This document shows positions 7,452-14,910 of a stretch of 19,789 bases of DNA, in pieces. The position numbers and the translations under genes were made by a program. This stretch comes from Methanoregula sp. (lineage in GTDB: Archaea; Halobacteriota; Methanomicrobia; Methanomicrobiales; Methanospirillaceae). The stretch lies in contig PNBP01000057.1 of assembly GCA_003136075.1 (NCBI GenBank), positions 11,454 to 31,242 on the forward strand, in the 5' to 3' direction. The notes under the pieces are model-generated. The model saw only the letters and a list, made by a program, of their open reading frames with translations, did not search any database and was not told the origin of the DNA. The stretch's first letter is position 1. Each line of letters begins with the position of its first letter.

Positions 7452-7637
7452 ATGGTTAGTAGAGATGGATTACCTGCATTGGGCTGCATAGGACTCGGCA
7501 TTCTTTTTATTTACATTGCGGCGACGGCAAGATTAGACATAATATTAGTTTGGATAGGGATTTTTCTCATTTTTGTTGGAATTGGAATAAATATATGGAT
7601 GGCATCTAATTCCAATTGGGTACGATTCGGTAAATAA
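7452..7637 (+). CDS. Small membrane protein with two predicted helices, unknown function
   Basis: A 61-residue peptide made largely of two hydrophobic segments, ALGCIGLGILFIYIAATA (about 9-26) and IILVWIGIFLIFVGIGINIWM (about 30-50), joined by a short RLD turn, with a polar tail ending RFGK. I recognise no family. It lies inside the IS6-like element, convergent with the transposase gene (8 nt between stops), and so is likely a passenger gene. No ribosome binding site is evident. An overlapping frame from ATG 7439 (MKLLYG, then stop) lies just before it. The small size and hydrophobicity would fit a holin-like or toxin-like peptide or merely a membrane accessory; none of these is demonstrated. 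Confidence 0.55.
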   Translation: MVSRDGLPALGCIGLGILFIYIAATARLDIILVWIGIFLIFVGIGINIWMASNSNWVRFGK

Positions 7638-7645
7638 AATTGAAA

Positions 7646-8686
7646 TTATTTTGCTGCCGTTGCAGCATTCTGAATCAGCGTTATCCACTTGTTTTCTCCC
7701 TCAACAACAATACCACATACATCAGCCGGTGTCTTTCCGTCAAGAGCTTCGTGGGGTCGGATGTAGTTGTGATAAATCTGCATCCCCGGTAGAACTTTTG
7801 TATCGACTTTCTTTAATCCCCGCATTGTCTTTTCCCTATCGCGGATCTCCCCGTTAATTCTCTCCATCTTATTGTTGTTCTCGTTCCACGCATTCCCCGT
7901 GAGTTTTATGGCATTAACATGACGGGAGCGCGGATTTGTAACGGTGAAAAGTTCGCGGTTGAATGCGTCATGGTACGCCGGTAGTCCATCGGTGATCATA
8001 ACGTTGGGACGCTTTCCCGCGATCTCTTTTGCATCGTGGAAAATCTTTGCCGCGTCATGCTTGAACTTTGACCCCGCGACTTCCTGTGCAATCCAGTACC
8101 GGGTTTCGTCGTCCATCACGGCAAACACATACTTCATGTCACCCTTGATTTTGATGTAAATTTCATCTGCTCTCCATGTATCTGATACCTGTGGCTGGAT
8201 CTTCTCGATGTATTGCTCCATCAGTGAGGTGTATTTATTAATCCACTTGTAGACGGCAACGTGAGAGACTTTAACCCCGCGAAGTTTGAGTGCCTTGGTA
8301 ACGTTCCTGAATGAAAGCCCAGTGAAGTAGAGCTGCATCGCGGCTGTAATGTCCTGTGGTGTAGATTTCATGCCCTCAAACCCTGCATTCAGGACAAAGT
8401 GCTGCCCGCATTCCTTACAATAGTAAACCTGTATGTCGCCGTAATCATTGTGCCTTATGCCGTCCTTGATGATATAAGAGGAACCGCAGTACGCGCAGAG
8501 ATCCGCCGCCGTGTTAATCGGGGTGATCCTCTTGACAATCTCAACCTGTTTACGGATGGCGAACGAGAGTTTCACGGCGATGATATGTTTGCACTCGACA
8601 CCGCGCATCTGGTGATCTGGGCAATTGCAAGACCAGCCGAGATCGGTTTTCTTGACCTGATACGAGCCATGACCGGATTGTGACAT
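7646..8686 (-). CDS. IS6/IS240-type transposase with SWIM and zinc-ribbon domains
   Basis: From ATG 8686 the protein has 346 residues. A SWIM-type zinc finger (C20-x-C22...C32-x-H34, in GWSCNCPDH...ECKHI) comes first. A zinc ribbon with C64, C67, C90 and C93 follows, then a helix-turn-helix-like region (about 110-150) and the DDE domain of the IS240 type: D174 in WRADEIYIK, D233 in MITDGLPAYHDAF and E275 in NNKMERINGEIRDREK. The reading frame is intact to the stop. Clearly coding-like sequence continues about 28 codons upstream of the first ATG (reading TTTREERGKAITEKKGQIW), where homologues as I remember them begin. No ATG, GTG or TTG occurs between the upstream in-frame TAG and 8686. The start codon may therefore be lost or unusual, and this could be a weakened gene. 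Confidence 0.85.
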   Translation of the reverse strand: MSQSGHGSYQVKKTDLGWSCNCPDHQMRGVECKHIIAVKLSFAIRKQVEIVKRITPINTAADLCAYCGSSYIIKDGIRHNDYGDIQVYYCKECGQHFVLNAGFEGMKSTPQDITAAMQLYFTGLSFRNVTKALKLRGVKVSHVAVYKWINKYTSLMEQYIEKIQPQVSDTWRADEIYIKIKGDMKYVFAVMDDETRYWIAQEVAGSKFKHDAAKIFHDAKEIAGKRPNVMITDGLPAYHDAFNRELFTVTNPRSRHVNAIKLTGNAWNENNNKMERINGEIRDREKTMRGLKKVDTKVLPGMQIYHNYIRPHEALDGKTPADVCGIVVEGENKWITLIQNAATAAK

Positions 8687-8813
8687 GATACGGTACAGAC
8701 TGTCGCTGTATCTCCAGATCTGGCCTTTCTTTTCGGTGATTGCTTTTCCGCGTTCCTCTCTGGTTGTGGTTAGGGGTGCAAAAATTTGGGACCTCTCTCT
8801 TACCTCACATATA

Positions 8814-8827
8814 TTTTGGTGCCAAAA
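8814..8827. promoter_or_regulatory. Palindromic operator 1 (TTTTGG-TG-CCAAAA)
   Basis: A perfect 6-2-6 palindrome immediately on the transposase side of the TATA box. It is matched by a second palindrome with the same arms 24 bp away (centre to centre). Likely a dimeric regulator site, with the adjacent AbrB-like protein as first candidate. Confidence 0.65.
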
Positions 8828-8828
8828 C

Positions 8829-8836
8829 TATATAAG
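8829..8836 (+). promoter_or_regulatory. TATA box of the AbrB-like gene, between two operators
   Basis: TATATAAG (in CTATATAAG) lies about 50 nt before ATG 8884 and exactly between the two palindromes. Read on the minus strand it is CTTATATAG, so it could serve the divergent transposase gene as well. Confidence 0.6.
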
Positions 8837-8852
8837 TTTTTGGCTCCAAAAA
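8837..8852. promoter_or_regulatory. Palindromic operator 2 (TTTTTGG-CT-CCAAAAA)
   Basis: A perfect 7-2-7 palindrome with the same TTTTGG/CCAAAA arms as operator 1. It overlaps the expected RNA polymerase footprint between TATA box and start site, so binding there would repress. Confidence 0.65.
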
Positions 8853-8883
8853 TTATTTATGTATTAGGTGTAAATTACATACT

Positions 8884-9087
8884 ATGAAATTGCAAAAACA
8901 GAAAGCATGGACATACAAAGACACCGAGTATGCAAAATACTCTATCGTTATCCCAAACAAGGAAATTGATAAACTCGGATGGAAAGAGGGAGATGAATTA
9001 GAATCAATCATTAAGGGGGAAAAACTTGTTATAGCGAAAAAAACACCCAAACAAATTGAGATAAATACTCCCTTATTTGGGAATTAA
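8884..9087 (+). CDS. AbrB/SpoVT/MazE-type DNA-binding protein
   Basis: A 67-residue protein with the swapped-hairpin AbrB-type core: YAKYSIVIPNKEIDKLGWKEGDELE (about 16-40), then the second strand pair SIIKGEKLVIAKK (about 41-53). Such proteins dimerise and act as transition-state regulators or as antitoxins that repress their own operon. An AGGTG (8866-8870) lies 13 nt before the ATG. The promoter is bracketed by two palindromes, fitting autoregulation. It is followed after 49 nt by an HNH nuclease gene on the same strand and diverges from the transposase gene. A regulator of the element or an antitoxin are both possible; the sequence alone does not decide. Confidence 0.75.
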   Translation: MKLQKQKAWTYKDTEYAKYSIVIPNKEIDKLGWKEGDELESIIKGEKLVIAKKTPKQIEINTPLFGN

Positions 9088-9136
9088 TATATCTATTAGG
9101 AATAATATCACATCTCATTATAGAGGTATTAGTTCA

Positions 9137-9595
9137 ATGAATCGAAAGGATCTTTCAAGAAGTTATACGCGTAGAGAGCCAGAGAAGCCAAAAGAGCCAG
9201 AGAAACGCGTATTGTCACCATCTCAAAAAAATAACATTAGACTTGTTTTTGAGGAGGGTGAGTACAGAGGGTGCCATAGGGCGCCGCACGAAGTGCATCA
9301 TATTAATGAGGATAAAACCGATGACTCTTATAAAAATTTAATTGTGTTATGTGGTGCTTGTCACGATGATGCGCATGGAAAAAATCCTAAAAAACAAAAA
9401 ATACCAAGAGAGAAATTGTATGGTATAGTAAAAAGACGTGCCAGTAATAAAGAAAAACGAATTAAAGAAATATTGTCAAAGAAAAGTAATCCTCGGAAAT
9501 CAAATAAAAACTCCGATTTTCCAAAATTATTAGAGATGCCAAAACCTTTAGATTACACAAAATTAGATTTGGGACTAAAGGGGAAATTTTATTGA
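9137..9595 (+). CDS. HNH endonuclease-like protein (passenger gene)
   Basis: A 152-residue basic protein. The HNH motif is clear: HEVHHINEDKTDDSYKNLIVLCGACHDDAHG, with the HH pair, the central Asn and the CxxCHxxxH end. Only one Cys (in RGCHRAP) precedes HH, where many members have CxxC, so the zinc site may use a different ligand or be incomplete. The N-terminus is Arg/Pro/Glu-rich and the C-terminal third Lys-rich, suggesting nucleic-acid contact. I chose ATG 9137, which has AGAGGT 9 nt upstream; a TTG at 9077 would overlap the regulator gene. It is AT-rich in codon use compared with the flanking housekeeping genes. Position after an AbrB-like gene suggests a possible toxin or effector role (inference). 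Confidence 0.75.
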   Translation: MNRKDLSRSYTRREPEKPKEPEKRVLSPSQKNNIRLVFEEGEYRGCHRAPHEVHHINEDKTDDSYKNLIVLCGACHDDAHGKNPKKQKIPREKLYGIVKRRASNKEKRIKEILSKKSNPRKSNKNSDFPKLLEMPKPLDYTKLDLGLKGKFY

Positions 9596-9608
9596 AATAC
9601 TCCCCAAT

Positions 9609-9854
9609 TTAGGTTGAGACAAAAAAATTTCCGTCGATCAACCTCACATAACGAAACCCCATCCTTTTTAGCGACAGTATTCCGCTTTTAATTCCCTTTT
9701 TTTGGGGGATTCCCGCCCAAACGAAAATTTTTTCATTAATTTTACGTTGATGAAGTGTTCTCTTTGCAGGACTTAATAGCCTGTCATTTGATGCATTTTT
9801 TAATGATTCCAGCAATCTTTTCTTACTAATCCATACCCCATTATCAGTAGACAT
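9609..9854 (-). CDS. 81-residue protein of unknown function in the element
   Basis: I do not recognise this protein. It is basic and has a pattern of helices followed by strands: STDNGVWISKKRLLESLKNASND, then KINEKIFVWAGIPQKKGIKSGILSLKRMGFRYVRLIDGNFFVST. The start at ATG 9854 is set by a very good ribosome binding site, GGAGGT, 8 nt upstream; the frame is also open to an ATG at 9902 without such a site. It converges with the HNH gene (13 nt between stops) and lies about 75 nt inside the right sub-terminal repeat, so it moves with the element. The compact size and basic character could suit a DNA- or RNA-binding accessory protein, but no motif proves this. Confidence 0.6.
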   Translation of the reverse strand: MSTDNGVWISKKRLLESLKNASNDRLLSPAKRTLHQRKINEKIFVWAGIPQKKGIKSGILSLKRMGFRYVRLIDGNFFVST

Positions 9855-9929
9855 TTTGTTTACCTCCATAAATTTCAAAGGATCGGGAATTCTTTCCGTC
9901 ATCTCCAGTCAACACACCAGAATCCCCAA

Positions 9930-9982
9930 GTATCCCACTTTGGTTAACAGTCATCTCCACCCCACACCAAGTTAACAGAACC
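9930..9982 (-). repeat. Right end of the IS6-like element: terminal repeat plus sub-terminal copy
   Basis: Read inward on the minus strand, the outer motif GTTAAC-TTGGT-GTGGGGTG begins at 9976 and the inner motif GTTAAC-CAAA-GTGGGATA at 9948. The 28-bp spacing and the 5-nt and 4-nt inner spacers copy the left end. Confidence 0.85.
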
Positions 9983-10188
9983 GTCAAGAACAATTAAAAT
10001 TGTGAGGTATTCCCCCAGAATAGTATCCACAAGTTTAGTTGTCCCTCTACACTAGACCTCCGGATTCCATCACAATAAAAAAACGGAGAAGATATGGCAT
10101 CTACTGATTTGAGTATATTATTGCCGGAGATGGCAAAAAATAAACATACCCCCTATTCCGGCAAGGCGGCGGAGAGGGATTCATCTCA
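9983..10188. other. Intergenic stretch beside the element
   Basis: Between the element end and pmbA. It contains an 8-bp inverted repeat, TTGCCGGA (10121-10128) and TCCGGCAA (10157-10164), with a 28-nt loop, which could close the pmbA transcript from the minus strand. A doubtful 50-codon frame from 10094 runs into pmbA antisense. Nothing else is supported. Confidence 0.35.
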
Positions 10189-11481
10189 TTATGAATGTTT
10201 GCCAATGATATGCTGCTTAGTAATTTTGATCGAAGGGAGAATGTAAGACCCTATGGATCTGCTCTCTTTACTCAATCCAACAATATTTTTGTGGAGTTCA
10301 AACACATTTCCCGAGAGCATTGCGCTTTTTATGGGATCCTGGAAGTCGCCGTCTTCCATCCAGAACGGGTTGGATAATTCCACCGAGAAATCCCCGCTCA
10401 TGGGGTTTGCCGTATGGGCGCCGACAACACTGTGGACATAGATGGCACGCTCATCCGCGATGTTCTCCCCTTTCCCGTCAACCGTAAAATTGTAATGGCC
10501 AATCGAGGGAAGCCCGGCAAATCCACCCCTCACTGCACTCCCCGTCGATGTTTTTCCGAAACGGTACGCTGTTTTGAGATCATAGGCAAACGCTTCAAGC
10601 ATCCCGTCACGGATGAAATCGATTCTTCGGGTAAGTGTCCCTTCTGCATCCCACCATGCACTCCCTTCTTCCCGGGGGATATGCGGATTGTCAAACATAG
10701 AGAGCCCCGGAGCCGTCACCATCGTCCCTAGTGCATCAGCAAGTTTTGAGCGCCCCATATGGACATTCCGCCCGTTTAACGCGGGAACAAAGACGTTTGA
10801 GAGCAGATCTGCATAGGCAAGAGGTGACAGGATAAGGTCATAATCCCCGGTAGGGATATCTGCACCCCCGGCAGAGCGGGATGCAAAAAACGTTGCCCGT
10901 TCGCCGACTTTTTCCGGGTCGATGTCATCGATGAATGCCGCGTGGTCAAATTCAGATCCGGTTGACTGCCCGCTGATCGCTTCAAGGGAGACGGAAACTC
11001 CGGTACTCTGGTGAGTGTAGAAAATACCCTGCGAATTTGCGAAGGTTAGATTTCCTGACGACAGGTCGGCTGAACCGGAAGTAACTTCTGCCGGGTGTGC
11101 TGCTGCACTTTCAAGCATTGTTTTTAAGAACTCCTGTGCGCAACCGGGTTCGAGTTTAAGGTCGGGATCAAACGAGAGATCGATAGTGGGAACCGGCGAT
11201 GGCTTGGGAAGCCCGTTCCACGTCTGGGGTGTTGCAAGATTTCCGCTGGCAACAGCCGCATCCAGACAGGCTCTCCACTGGTCAGGATTGTTGGTATATG
11301 ATGCGCCGATCCTGCCGTGATGGATAGTCCGTATGCACAGCCCGCACTCTTTTGACGAGGTTGCAAGACTGATCTTTTTTTGTTTCAGGCTGGCTGATAC
11401 GGACGTTCCGTTGCCGCAATAAACTTCCAGCTCGTCAACTTTCTTTGCTCCCTCTTTCAGGAGTGTTTCAATCCAGTCCAC
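10189..11481 (-). CDS. pmbA: PmbA/TldE-type subunit of the TldD/TldE protease family
   Basis: The non-catalytic partner of TldD. In bacteria TldD/TldE form a heteromeric metalloprotease that trims unfolded peptides and helps mature microcin B17 and pyrroloquinoline-type peptides. The 430-residue protein lacks an HExxxH motif, as expected for this subunit. It carries the typical C-terminal block VVGAHTANPMSGDFSVELSNPFWMEDG. The N-terminus [27 protein letters not shown] follows from the GTG at 11481, which overlaps the end of tldD by 14 nt. GTG 11487 and ATG 11499 are alternatives. It is the third gene of a lonB-tldD-pmbA operon, which suggests a coordinated role in protein or peptide turnover. 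Confidence 0.9.
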   Translation of the reverse strand: MDWIETLLKEGAKKVDELEVYCGNGTSVSASLKQKKISLATSSKECGLCIRTIHHGRIGASYTNNPDQWRACLDAAVASGNLATPQTWNGLPKPSPVPTIDLSFDPDLKLEPGCAQEFLKTMLESAAAHPAEVTSGSADLSSGNLTFANSQGIFYTHQSTGVSVSLEAISGQSTGSEFDHAAFIDDIDPEKVGERATFFASRSAGGADIPTGDYDLILSPLAYADLLSNVFVPALNGRNVHMGRSKLADALGTMVTAPGLSMFDNPHIPREEGSAWWDAEGTLTRRIDFIRDGMLEAFAYDLKTAYRFGKTSTGSAVRGGFAGLPSIGHYNFTVDGKGENIADERAIYVHSVVGAHTANPMSGDFSVELSNPFWMEDGDFQDPIKSAMLSGNVFELHKNIVGLSKESRSIGSYILPSIKITKQHIIGKHS

Positions 11482-12817
11482 TGCCACCCACCACCGCATC
11501 GCACAACAGGACATGGGGCGCCCCGTCACTTACCGGTACGCTCTGCCCACCTTTTCCACAATACCCCGGGTTCATCAACCGTGTCTTCCCGCACAGGGTA
11601 ATCCCATGAAGAGTGGTCAGGATCTCTCCAGAGAGAGAGACATCCCGTATCATTTTTGTGCATTCACCATTCTCGATCAGGTACCCGTACTCCGCGTTGA
11701 ACTGGAACACGCCCCTGCCCGGATCAACCTGCCCACCCCGGGAGCCTTTAAGGAAAATCCCCTTTTTGCATTCAGCAAAAATTTCCTCATCGGTCGCATC
11801 TCCTGTTTCAATGAAGGTATTGCTCATCCGCACAAGGGGCGGCTCACCTGCCATAGCCCGCGCATGCCCGGGGACGCCGTTTCCAACAGATGCCATGGTT
11901 TCACGGTTATGGAGAAATGCATTGATGACACCCCTCCTGATGATTTCAGTACGACCGACGGCAACTCCCTCTGCATCCACCGGATCAAAGCCGAACTCGT
12001 GGATGCCGGGATCATCGACGATAGTGAGCTGTTCGTTTGCGATTTTCTGTCCTGTCCTGCCTTTGAGGACGGAATTTCCTTCCTGGATCAGATCACCTTC
12101 ACTGGCATGTCCCACAGCTTCATGTGCAAACACACCGGCAAGTTCAGGATCGAGCACAGCATGCATCTTCCCGCCTTTTGCTGCACCGGCATCAAGGAGC
12201 GCGACTGCTATATCTGCCGCTTGTTTGCCTTTCTCTGCCTGATGCCGGAGGTTGAATCCATGGATGGAGTGATCACGCTCATGGCCCATCTGGATGTTGC
12301 CGTTCCGAGATGCGACCGCCATAACGGAAAATCCTGACCGGCACATTTCATAGGAGTATTCGTTGCCGGAACTGTCCAGAAAATGGATTTGTTCAATTTT
12401 TTCCGTGTAATTCGCCCGCCGGTTTACTACAAGGGGGTTGTGTGCCGAACGCTCAATCTCTGACAGGAGTGCAGATTTTTCCTCAATGCTGATTGAACGA
12501 CAGTCCTCTTTAACCGGGACTGTTAGGAGCATGCCGTGGCGTACATCTCCAAGAATCACCGATTCTTCCGTGATTTTGGCAAGTTTGGTGGCATGGTTGA
12601 GAATGTTCTCAAATTCTTTTCTGGAGCCGGGAGCGTAATTGTCAATTTGAACTATGCCCCACCCGCGGGGCCCCAAGACACGGATCACGGCTTTATTAAA
12701 AAATGAGGTTCCGGCAGATTCCACAATCCCATTGTCAATATCTATATGGGTATGATGGCCGTTGACATGACGAAGATCATAATACCGGATACCGGGCGGT
12801 TCTGGCATGATATTCAT
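11468..12817 (-). CDS. tldD: TldD metalloprotease
   Basis: Catalytic subunit of the TldD/TldE (PmbA) protease. The HExxxH zinc motif is present as HEAVGH at residues 232-237 of 449, and the distal Cys characteristic of the family is C420 in [30 protein letters not shown] follows the HExxxH helix as in other members. Its start ATG at 12817 overlaps the lonB stop (ATGA), and its end overlaps pmbA, so the three genes should be transcribed and probably translated together. Archaeal TldD substrates are poorly known. Pairing with Lon in one operon suggests that the enzyme trims peptides or partly unfolded proteins; that part is inference. Confidence 0.93.
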   Translation of the reverse strand: MNIMPEPPGIRYYDLRHVNGHHTHIDIDNGIVESAGTSFFNKAVIRVLGPRGWGIVQIDNYAPGSRKEFENILNHATKLAKITEESVILGDVRHGMLLTVPVKEDCRSISIEEKSALLSEIERSAHNPLVVNRRANYTEKIEQIHFLDSSGNEYSYEMCRSGFSVMAVASRNGNIQMGHERDHSIHGFNLRHQAEKGKQAADIAVALLDAGAAKGGKMHAVLDPELAGVFAHEAVGHASEGDLIQEGNSVLKGRTGQKIANEQLTIVDDPGIHEFGFDPVDAEGVAVGRTEIIRRGVINAFLHNRETMASVGNGVPGHARAMAGEPPLVRMSNTFIETGDATDEEIFAECKKGIFLKGSRGGQVDPGRGVFQFNAEYGYLIENGECTKMIRDVSLSGEILTTLHGITLCGKTRLMNPGYCGKGGQSVPVSDGAPHVLLCDAVVGGSGLD

Positions 12818-14757
12818 GCCACAGTCTGGTTGAGTGTTGGGGTTTCTGCAACCATTGCTGTCGATCGCATCGCCATTTTTTTGAGCTTGATAAGGAACCC
12901 TTCTGCATTCTCCGGGACAAGCGCATGTTTGAGCACTTCATCGATAGTGTCGACAGGGATGACGGTGACAAGGGATTTGTACCGCTCTTCGATGAGGACA
13001 TCATTGATATTTGTCCGCGGGATAAGGACGGTCTTGATACCGGCTTTTGCCGCTGCTTCAATCTTAAACGTAACCCCGCCCACCGGCAGGACATCGCCCC
13101 GGACTGATAGCGATCCAGTCATGGCAAGGTCCTGCCTGACGGGGATGCCTTCGATCGCACTGATAACTGCAGTTGCAACACTAATCGATGCAGAATCCCC
13201 TTCAACACCGCCATATGTTCCGATGAACTGGATGTGGATATCGATATTTCTCACATCTTTTCCGGTAAATTTCTTCAGGATCGCACTGACGTTTTTAATG
13301 GATTCCTGCGCGATTTCCTTTAACATACCTGTTGCAATGACGGTACCGCTTGCGCCCTGTGCAGGGGTGACTTCCGCCATGATAGGGAGTACGGAACCGG
13401 AATCGGTTCCCATGACCGCAAGCCCATTGACGCGACCGATGCGGGTGCCGTCAATAACCGTCAGCTCGTATTCACGGCTCCTGCGGATATATTCATCCGA
13501 GACCTGGTCTTCAATAGACCGTGCCGTCAGCTTTGCCGCAGTCACGTGGGCGGCGGTAGTCAATGCAGCGCCTTCCTGCCGGGCAATATCCCCGGCAACA
13601 CGAATCAGCCCGCCCATATCCCGCAGCTTCAGGGTAAGGTGCTCTTTGCGGTTCGAGCGCCGCCGTGCTTCCCGGATGACTTCATCGATTGCGCCGGGGT
13701 CAAAGTGCGGGATCTTGCCATCATTTTTAACTTCCTGGGCGATGAACCGGATATATTTTTCCCGGTTTTCCGGAGTATCTTCCATACTCTCTGACATGTA
13801 GACTTCATACCCATATCCACGGATACGTGACCGCAATGCCGGGTGCATACCCTGGATCGCATCAAGATTTCCTGCTGCCACCATCACAAATTTGCAGGGC
13901 ACCGGTTCAGTACGGACCATTGCACCGCTTGACCGTTCACTCTGGCCGGTGATGGGAAATTCTCCCTCCTGGAGTGCGGTAAGCAGGTTCTGCTGGGAGT
14001 GAGGATCCAGCGTATTAATCTCATCGATAAACAGAACTCCGCCGTTCGAGCGGTGGATTGCTCCTGCCTCGACACGGTCATGTGCCGGGGTTTCCAGTCC
14101 ACCGCTCTGGAAAGGATCGTGTCTAACGTCGCCAAGAAGCGCTCCGGCATGCGAGCCAGTACCATCAATAAACGGAGCGGCGGCCTTTGTATCATTTGAA
14201 ACGAGCAGTTTTGGGACCATCGCTTCCTCGCGGGGGGTTGTATAGCGCAGTGCCATAAAAACAAACGCTGCAGCGATAATTCCCATCAGCCACTGGTAGG
14301 TAAGGAACGCATAGCCGATGATGCCAATCACGAGAATCATCAGGAGCGTGTTCCTGAACTGTATCTTCTTTTTTGCTTCGGCTTTATGGGCAGCAACAAT
14401 CTGTTTACCCCGCCCACCGGCAACAGTTCGTATGACAGGATTATTGGGATCGTCGGAATTGGGATAAACCATAATATCCAGCAATTCCTCTTTTGGCAGG
14501 AGCTCAGCCATAGCTTTTGCAAGCATGGACTTGCCAGTGCCCGGGCTACCGATCATCATGACATGCCGGCGCTGTATTGCCGCTTTCCTGATGACTTCGA
14601 CTGCATGCTCCTGACCAATCACCTGATCGATCAGTTTGGCAGGCACTTCGATCTGTGAAGACGCTCCGGGAACTACAGGTTCCGGAGCTGGCGGATTTGC
14701 GGGGGCCTCTGTCTTCACTTCGTCGATTGCCTCTACGGGCTGTTCTGCATTTTCCAT
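12814..14757 (-). CDS. lonB: Archaeal membrane-anchored Lon protease (LonB)
   Basis: ATP-dependent protease that degrades misfolded and regulatory proteins at the inner face of the membrane. The 647-residue form has an AAA+ domain with Walker A GSPGTGKS (70-77) and Walker B VLFIDE (241-246). Inserted between them are two transmembrane helices (about 137-151 and 156-170), the hallmark of archaeal LonB. The C-terminal protease domain has the Ser-Lys dyad: S522 in [10 protein letters not shown] and K565 in VTFKIEAA. I chose ATG 14757 because GAGGT (14768-14772) stands 10 nt upstream; an in-frame ATG at 14808 lacks a site and adds a tail not typical of the family. It leads the lonB-tldD-pmbA operon and diverges from prs. 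Confidence 0.96.
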   Translation of the reverse strand: MENAEQPVEAIDEVKTEAPANPPAPEPVVPGASSQIEVPAKLIDQVIGQEHAVEVIRKAAIQRRHVMMIGSPGTGKSMLAKAMAELLPKEELLDIMVYPNSDDPNNPVIRTVAGGRGKQIVAAHKAEAKKKIQFRNTLLMILVIGIIGYAFLTYQWLMGIIAAAFVFMALRYTTPREEAMVPKLLVSNDTKAAAPFIDGTGSHAGALLGDVRHDPFQSGGLETPAHDRVEAGAIHRSNGGVLFIDEINTLDPHSQQNLLTALQEGEFPITGQSERSSGAMVRTEPVPCKFVMVAAGNLDAIQGMHPALRSRIRGYGYEVYMSESMEDTPENREKYIRFIAQEVKNDGKIPHFDPGAIDEVIREARRRSNRKEHLTLKLRDMGGLIRVAGDIARQEGAALTTAAHVTAAKLTARSIEDQVSDEYIRRSREYELTVIDGTRIGRVNGLAVMGTDSGSVLPIMAEVTPAQGASGTVIATGMLKEIAQESIKNVSAILKKFTGKDVRNIDIHIQFIGTYGGVEGDSASISVATAVISAIEGIPVRQDLAMTGSLSVRGDVLPVGGVTFKIEAAAKAGIKTVLIPRTNINDVLIEERYKSLVTVIPVDTIDEVLKHALVPENAEGFLIKLKKMAMRSTAMVAETPTLNQTVA

Positions 14758-14810
14758 TGGAGATTTTACCTCTTTTTCACCCTTCGGTATCCATATAATT
14801 TGACGCATAA

Positions 14811-14818
14811 TAGTTTAA
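14811..14818 (-). promoter_or_regulatory. TATA box of the lonB operon
   Basis: TTAAACTA on the minus strand, about 55 nt before ATG 14757. It leaves a leader of about 30 nt that includes the GAGGT site. A second AT-rich candidate, AATTATATGG (14791-14800), is closer. Confidence 0.4.
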
Positions 14819-14863
14819 GTACTTTCAGCTGATTGCACCGACCCGTGACTTCAGTCGTAAAAT

Positions 14864-14871
14864 CTTAAAAA
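14864..14871 (+). promoter_or_regulatory. TATA-like element for the leader frame and prs
   Basis: CTTAAAAA lies about 43 nt before the leader ATG 14911. Transcription from about 14890 would include the GAAGGAT site and the leader frame. Confidence 0.4.
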
Positions 14872-14910
14872 AAACAATGCATAATAATACAAAACAGAAG
14901 GATGTATACT

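Larger units (their letters stand above)
7333..9982. mobile_element. IS6-like element of about 2.65 kb with passenger genes
   Basis: Both ends read GGTTCTGTTAACTTGG inward, followed by C/T, then GTGGG, A/G and TG: a 25-bp terminal inverted repeat with two mismatches. GGTTCTGTT is the known start of many IS6/IS240-family ends, and the internal transposase is of that family. Each end has a second sub-terminal copy of GTTAAC...GTGGGATA at the same 28-bp distance. Inside are a small membrane peptide, the transposase, an AbrB-like regulator, an HNH nuclease and an unknown protein. Classical IS6 elements carry only a transposase, so this one is enlarged. The 8-bp flanks (CTTTATTC left, GTCAAGAA right) do not match, so no target duplication survives. 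Confidence 0.8.

Noticed and set aside
10094..10246. A 50-codon plus-strand frame with GGAG upstream (starts MASTDLSILLPEMAKNK)
   Set aside because: It runs 58 nt into pmbA antisense, has no clear promoter, and its length is not remarkable for chance; conservation would be needed.
11513..12337. Long plus-strand open frame of 274 codons opposite tldD
   Set aside because: It is a shadow of tldD, which has the HEAVGH motif and operon overlaps; the antisense translation is Cys/His-rich and without a recognisable domain.
12746..13801. Plus-strand open frame of 351 codons opposite lonB
   Set aside because: It is antisense to the LonB AAA+ and protease domains; Ser/Arg/Thr-rich low-complexity translation typical of a shadow frame.
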